A stretch of 64,000 nt of DNA, taken from the NCBI RefSeq assembly GCF_031326225.1, contig NZ_CP133720.1:2790001-2854000 (forward strand), read 5' to 3'. The notes below the pieces were generated by a model that did no database searches, was not told the DNA's origin, and saw only the letters and a program-made list of their open reading frames with translations. The position numbers were made by a program, and so were the translations under genes. This document shows positions 60,390-64,000 of this stretch, one piece after another (the stretch's first letter is position 1; every line of letters starts with the position of its first letter). This DNA is from Undibacterium cyanobacteriorum (GTDB lineage Bacteria; Pseudomonadota; Gammaproteobacteria; Burkholderiales; Burkholderiaceae_D).

Positions 60390-60628
60390 AATATTTACGA
60401 GTTAGCCGGAATAGGACAAAGGTCTATTTACCGGGTTAAGTTAAACAAACTCATTCAGGCTTTGCGCCCAAATGAGAACCAAAAAAGAAACAGCAAGCCA
60501 CGATGACTTGAAAGTTCCAAAGCGCCGTTCAGAAATTCGATTCTGGGGATGCAGTGCTAGGCGCCTCCCGGAGCAGTACTCACGTACTGCGAGGACAAGC
60601 AACAACGCAATGCGCCCCATAATCGGAT
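60390..60628 (-). promoter_or_regulatory. rpsA leader region
   Basis: 239 bp between cmk and rpsA. It contains repeat copy B (60533-60617), ~145 bases before the rpsA ATG, and no canonical ribosome binding site. I see no convincing sigma-70 pair, so rpsA may rely partly on readthrough from cmk. Length and lack of Shine-Dalgarno fit translational autoregulation. Confidence 0.45.
60533..60617 (-). repeat. Structured inverted-repeat element, copy B (upstream of rpsA)
   Basis: Counterpart of copy A in opposite orientation (core 60545-60617 read on the minus strand, plus a 12-nt extension that is 9/12 identical). The inner stem is GCAGTAC/GTACTGC, changed from copy A by one G-C for A-T exchange on both arms; the outer stem has T-A where copy A has C-G. 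The loop is GTGA. Confidence 0.75.
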
Positions 60629-61309
60629 TTATCGAGCTTCGCGAATAGCGTTTGTGTATAGAGTTAGTATCTGATGCACTGCTTCATTTGCAGTGATATG
60701 AGACGTATCTAGAAAAAACGCGCCTGGTGCGGGTTTGAGAGGCGCTTCTGTGCGAGCCATGTCGCGAGCATCACGTTCTGCCAAATCTTTTACCAAGTCC
60801 TCCATATTAGCAGGAAAACCCTTTTCAATCAATTGCTTATAGCGTCGATTTGCACGCGCTTCCACACTTGCTGTCAAAAACACCTTTTGTATGGCATCGG
60901 GGAAGATGACGGTCCCCATATCGCGACCGTCGGCAACCAAGCCTGGTGCTTGTCGAAACGACATTTGCAACTCCACCAATGCCTTGCGCACCAGTGGCAA
61001 AACGGCAATTTTAGAAGCGGCCACACCGATCGCCTCTTGGCGTACTGCGTCAGTCACATCATCGCCATCGAGGAAAACGTGGCCTTTCTCAAAGCGACAA
61101 GGCAACACACGTGCTAAATCTGCAATGGCTTGCTCTTCCCACAAATCGATACCATGCCGTATAGCCGACAGCGCGGTCAGGCGATACAAAGCACCTGAGT
61201 CCAAATAATGAAAACCTAATTGTTTGGCAACACGGTGCGCAACCGTCCCCTTTCCAGAGGCAGTTGGACCATCGATACTGATAACGGGAATGCTAGCCAG
61301 ATCGCTCAA
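60629..61309 (-). CDS. cmk: Cytidylate kinase
   Basis: A 226-residue nucleoside-monophosphate kinase (CMP/dCMP + ATP). P-loop SIDGPTASGKGTVA (~residues 11-24), LDSGALYRL for CMP, DGRDMGTVIFPDA (~125) and RDARDMAR (lid) are all present. Its ATG overlaps the aroA stop by four bases (61306-61309), the usual aroA-cmk coupling in betaproteobacteria. rpsA follows after a 239-bp leader. Confidence 0.93.
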   Translation of the reverse strand: MSDLASIPVISIDGPTASGKGTVAHRVAKQLGFHYLDSGALYRLTALSAIRHGIDLWEEQAIADLARVLPCRFEKGHVFLDGDDVTDAVRQEAIGVAASKIAVLPLVRKALVELQMSFRQAPGLVADGRDMGTVIFPDAIQKVFLTASVEARANRRYKQLIEKGFPANMEDLVKDLAERDARDMARTEAPLKPAPGAFFLDTSHITANEAVHQILTLYTNAIREAR

Positions 61310-62643
61310 AATAAATCCTCGTGCTTAATTTTCGTGAAGGCTTCGAAGAAATCCGGAAAAGTCTTAGCAACACACTTCGGTTCATTAATACGCATTGCCG
61401 CACCTTGACGTGCGACACCATCCAAAGTCGCTAACGAAAAACACATCGCCATCCGGTGATCATCGTAAGTATCAATTGTAGCGGGTTGCAAGCGCTCCGG
61501 TGGCGTTACGCGCATAAAATCCTGACCTTCTTCAACCACCGCACCAATTTTTCGCAATTCTTTTGCCATTGCTGCAATACGATCAGTTTCCTTCACGCGC
61601 CAACTTTCGATATTGCGCAGCGTCGTCGTACCATTCGCATACAAAGCAGCAATCGCGATCGTCATGGCTGCATCAGGAATATGATTGAAATCCATATCGA
61701 TCGCATGCAAAGCACCATTGCTTTGCGCCTCTATCCAATTGTCGCCCATGGAAATACGGGCTCCCATTTTCTCAAGCGCCTCAGCGAATCGCACATCGCC
61801 TTGAATGCTGGCTTTTCCGACACCTTCAACACGAATAGGACCACCGGCAATCGCGCCCGCTGCCAAGAAATACGAAGCAGAAGAAGCATCTCCTTCGACA
61901 TAAATTTCAGCCGGCGACACATAATGCTGGCCCATCTTGATTGTGAACATTTGCCAACCATCGCGTTGCACTTCGACACCGAAGCGCGCCATCAAATTAA
62001 GCGTGATTTCGATATACGGTTTTGAGATCAATTCACCGATCACTTCGATCTGAATGTCACTCGTCTTAGCAGCCAAGGGAGCCGCCATCAGCAGTGCAGT
62101 CAAAAATTGACTCGAAACATTACCCTTCACTTGCATACGTTGCGCATGAATGTGACCACGTTTGATGTGCAATGGCGGATAACCAGGATTTCCAGTGTAA
62201 TCAATTTGCGCACCAACCGCATTCAACGCATCGACCAAATCACCGATCGGACGTTCATGCATGCGTGGCACACCGTGCACAGTGTAATCGCCACCCAGCA
62301 CAGCGAGCGCAGCGACCAATGGGCGTATCGCAGTACCAGCATTACCCATAAAAAGATCCGCATGCGCATGCGGGAAATGGCCGCCAGTACCTACCACCGT
62401 ATAGTTTTGCGTGTGGTCCTCTTGGGTCCAATGTACGCCAAGACTATGCAAAGCATTCAGCATCACCAATGTATCGTCCGATGCCAATAGTTCATGCACC
62501 TTGGTCGTGCCTTTCGCTAAGGCAGCCAGCAACAGAATCCGATTCGAAATACTTTTCGAACCAGGCAGCTTGACGGTCCCCTGCACTTTCATGGTGGGAT
62601 GAAGATCGAGATACGGTGGATAGGACTTACTATGTTCTTTCAT
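61306..62643 (-). CDS. aroA: 3-phosphoshikimate 1-carboxyvinyltransferase (EPSP synthase)
   Basis: A 445-residue enzyme of the shikimate pathway that joins shikimate-3-phosphate and phosphoenolpyruvate. LPGSKSISNRILLLAALA (~26-43), FMGNAGTAIRPLVAAL, and MRVTPPERLQPATIDTYDDHRMAM are diagnostic. The N-terminal GSKSISNR plus NAGTAIRP pattern is that of the class I, glyphosate-sensitive type. The start is ATG 62643 with GGA ~nine bases ahead; the longest frame begins with TTG. 215 bp separate it from tyrA, with no gene visible in that gap. Confidence 0.93.
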   Translation of the reverse strand: MKEHSKSYPPYLDLHPTMKVQGTVKLPGSKSISNRILLLAALAKGTTKVHELLASDDTLVMLNALHSLGVHWTQEDHTQNYTVVGTGGHFPHAHADLFMGNAGTAIRPLVAALAVLGGDYTVHGVPRMHERPIGDLVDALNAVGAQIDYTGNPGYPPLHIKRGHIHAQRMQVKGNVSSQFLTALLMAAPLAAKTSDIQIEVIGELISKPYIEITLNLMARFGVEVQRDGWQMFTIKMGQHYVSPAEIYVEGDASSASYFLAAGAIAGGPIRVEGVGKASIQGDVRFAEALEKMGARISMGDNWIEAQSNGALHAIDMDFNHIPDAAMTIAIAALYANGTTTLRNIESWRVKETDRIAAMAKELRKIGAVVEEGQDFMRVTPPERLQPATIDTYDDHRMAMCFSLATLDGVARQGAAMRINEPKCVAKTFPDFFEAFTKIKHEDLF

Positions 62644-62858
62644 ACACGATTCCAAAAAACGGTTCTAAAAACAATTCAAAAATTCTTCTCTATGCATTTA
62701 TGCCCAGCACTCAGGTCCGCTGATTTAGGTTTTCACCCCCATCGACTGCGGCGGTGCTTGCGACTGCTAAGTCTATTTTCTACTCTGATAGATCAAGTGG
62801 ATCAACTAGGTAAATAAATCATGAGACTAACCGAGTCGACGCAAATTTCGATTGCGAT

Positions 62859-63809
62859 CTAATCGCCACCATAGCGGCTTTGAGCCTCCGCTGCTTCAAT
62901 CGCAGTAATCCAATTCACGCGCGCCTCTTGAGCACGACGATAAACATGTTCTAGCGCAGCGGCATCCGCATTTTGTAAATACTGTCGCAGGTGCGCAAGT
63001 TGTTCGGTATAAGAATCCAATTCTTGCAGCAAGGCCTCTCGATTCGCGATGCTAATATCGCGCCACATTTCAGGCGATGATCCAGCGATCCGCGTAAAGT
63101 CACGAAACCCGCTCGCGGCATATTGAAACAGACGATCCGCGTGCGGCTTGGCGGCAATATCTGCCACCAAAGTGTAAGCCAATAAATGCGGCAAATGACT
63201 GACCGAGGCAAAAACTTGGTCGTGCTCTTGTGGCGTCAAATAGTGAATGATCGCACCACAAGCCTGCCATGCCTGCGCAACTCTGGAGAGCAAGTGGTCG
63301 GTATTTTCTGGCAAGCGGGTAATGACCGTTTTCTTCCCCACGTAGAGATCACTTAAAGCGGCGCTCGGACCATTCTTTTCTCGACCAGCGATAGGATGTG
63401 CTGGCACAAACTGCGCCACTTTTTCTTTGAGAGCCTGACGCGCAGCTATGACCACATCGGTTTTCGTACTACCAACATCAGTCACCACCGTATGCGCTTG
63501 TAGCAACGGATAAATCGCTTCTAGAATTTTTGTGGTCTGTGCGACGGGAGTGGCAATCACAATCAAATCCGCTCCTTCAAGCGCACTCGCCAGATCGAAT
63601 GTATGGCTATCGATAATGCCTAATTGCTGCGCTTCTTCGAGTGCCGCTTGGTGCCGATCGAGACCGACAATATGGCGCACCATGCCCGCTTTTTTGAGCG
63701 CTAAAGCGAACGAACCGCCAATCAGACCAACGCCGATAAGCACGAGTTTGTTAAAGAGTGGACGCACGGACGTCTCATCATTCTTCATTTTTAAATCACT
63801 ATCTACCAT
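62859..63809 (-). CDS. tyrA: Prephenate dehydrogenase
   Basis: A 316-residue NAD(P)-dependent enzyme of tyrosine synthesis. Rossmann loop LIGVGLIGGSFALALKKAG (~25-43), DVGSTKTDVV (~115) and the HPIAGREKNGPSAAL motif with the catalytic His (~137-151). The C-terminal helical domain ends in an Arg/Glu-rich tail. It is monofunctional, with no chorismate mutase part. ATG 63809 has no clear ribosome site; ATG 63788 is the alternative. The next upstream DNA is non-coding REP-like sequence up to the window edge. Confidence 0.9.
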   Translation of the reverse strand: MVDSDLKMKNDETSVRPLFNKLVLIGVGLIGGSFALALKKAGMVRHIVGLDRHQAALEEAQQLGIIDSHTFDLASALEGADLIVIATPVAQTTKILEAIYPLLQAHTVVTDVGSTKTDVVIAARQALKEKVAQFVPAHPIAGREKNGPSAALSDLYVGKKTVITRLPENTDHLLSRVAQAWQACGAIIHYLTPQEHDQVFASVSHLPHLLAYTLVADIAAKPHADRLFQYAASGFRDFTRIAGSSPEMWRDISIANREALLQELDSYTEQLAHLRQYLQNADAAALEHVYRRAQEARVNWITAIEAAEAQSRYGGD

Positions 63810-63838
63810 TTATTTGTTGGTACAGTTTCTTGACCGCT

Positions 63839-63880
63839 CCCTTCTCCCGCGCGCGGGAGAAGGGCTGGGGATGAGGGAGA
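63839..63880. repeat. REP-like palindrome, left copy
   Basis: A perfect 26-bp palindrome at 63839-63864 (half CCCTTCTCCCGCG) with a GGGCTGGGGATGAGGG-like tail. This composition is the common proteobacterial REP/intergenic palindrome pattern. Confidence 0.8.
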
Positions 63881-63961
63881 TTTGGATATCAAACAAGAAT
63901 TCAGAAAGCTAGAATACAAGAGCAACAACAAACACATTGCCACTGCATGTTACCGTTACTG

Positions 63962-64000
63962 CCCCCCTCACCCTACCCCCCTCCCGCCCGCGGGAGATGC
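63962..64000. repeat. REP-like palindrome, right copy in inverse orientation (cut by window edge)
   Basis: CCCTCACCCTACCCCCC followed by CTCCCGCCCGCGGGAG, the reverse-complement arrangement of the left copy about 80 bp away. Paired opposite copies form a REPIN-like unit, which may act in transcript stability or termination upstream of tyrA. Confidence 0.7.

Noticed and set aside
1..64000. tRNA, rRNA, insertion sequences, prophage or integrase genes
   Set aside because: No such gene or flanking repeat was recognised on either strand.

Overview
The window reads as a chromosomal segment of a betaproteobacterium of the order Burkholderiales, most like the Oxalobacteraceae (Undibacterium-type). 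The reasons are the run tyrA-aroA-cmk-rpsA-ihfB-lapA-lapB, a complete MSHA-type pilus locus, and a base composition near 50 % G+C. The organism call is an inference from gene order and protein style, not from a marker search. I saw no tRNA, rRNA, CRISPR array, prophage or insertion sequence. The DNA is gene-dense, and most genes lie on the minus strand.

Layout. 1-9.3 kb: the 3' end of an OPT-family transporter, then minus-strand genes for TapT (DTW domain), a YfcH-like epimerase, a TonB/TolA-like protein with a very long repeat-built stalk, a LysE-type exporter, a glutathione transferase, a periplasmic chalcone-isomerase-like protein and a chemoreceptor. 9.3-14.5 kb: threonine aldolase, and divergent from it a tightly overlapping four-gene operon for D/L-4-hydroxyproline (epimerase plus a three-subunit D-hydroxyproline dehydrogenase). 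14.6-22.5 kb: small envelope proteins, an alpha/beta hydrolase, a ClpP-like membrane protein, and a translationally coupled pair of exported amidohydrolases. 22.8-26.3 kb: a PAS-AraC regulator, a ketoglutarate-semialdehyde-type aldehyde dehydrogenase and a GntR/FCD regulator, which look like the detached lower half of hydroxyproline catabolism. 26.4-29.8 kb: an M28 peptidase, a membrane protein with a BRO-N-like tail, and the ribosome-assembly GTPase RbgA.

30.2-46.2 kb is a 15-gene MSHA pilus locus, all minus strand, in the transcription order E-G-A-C-D-O-P-Q followed by I-I2-J-K-L-M-N. It includes an assembly ATPase with the two-motif c-di-GMP-binding N-terminus, five prepilins, the MshQ giant, and the secretin half. 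46.4-51.6 kb, divergent, is a MoxR-DUF58-transglutaminase(TgpA)-MltB operon. 51.8-64 kb holds a small DNA-binding protein, cysM, an exported HhH protein, LPS/nucleotide-sugar genes (rfaE1, ugd), lapB-lapA, ihfB, rpsA, cmk, aroA and tyrA, and ends in a REP-like palindrome pair.

The most unusual signal is non-coding. Two inverted copies of a ~73-85 nt element flank rpsA. They are 79 % identical without gaps, and all 15 differences in the 73-nt core preserve one common secondary structure, including two compensatory base-pair exchanges. Other points worth attention are a perfect 19-bp palindrome over the -35 of the aldehyde dehydrogenase promoter, the membrane-anchored BRO-N-like protein, and the amidohydrolase pair in which two of three catalytic domains have lost the metal-binding HxH.
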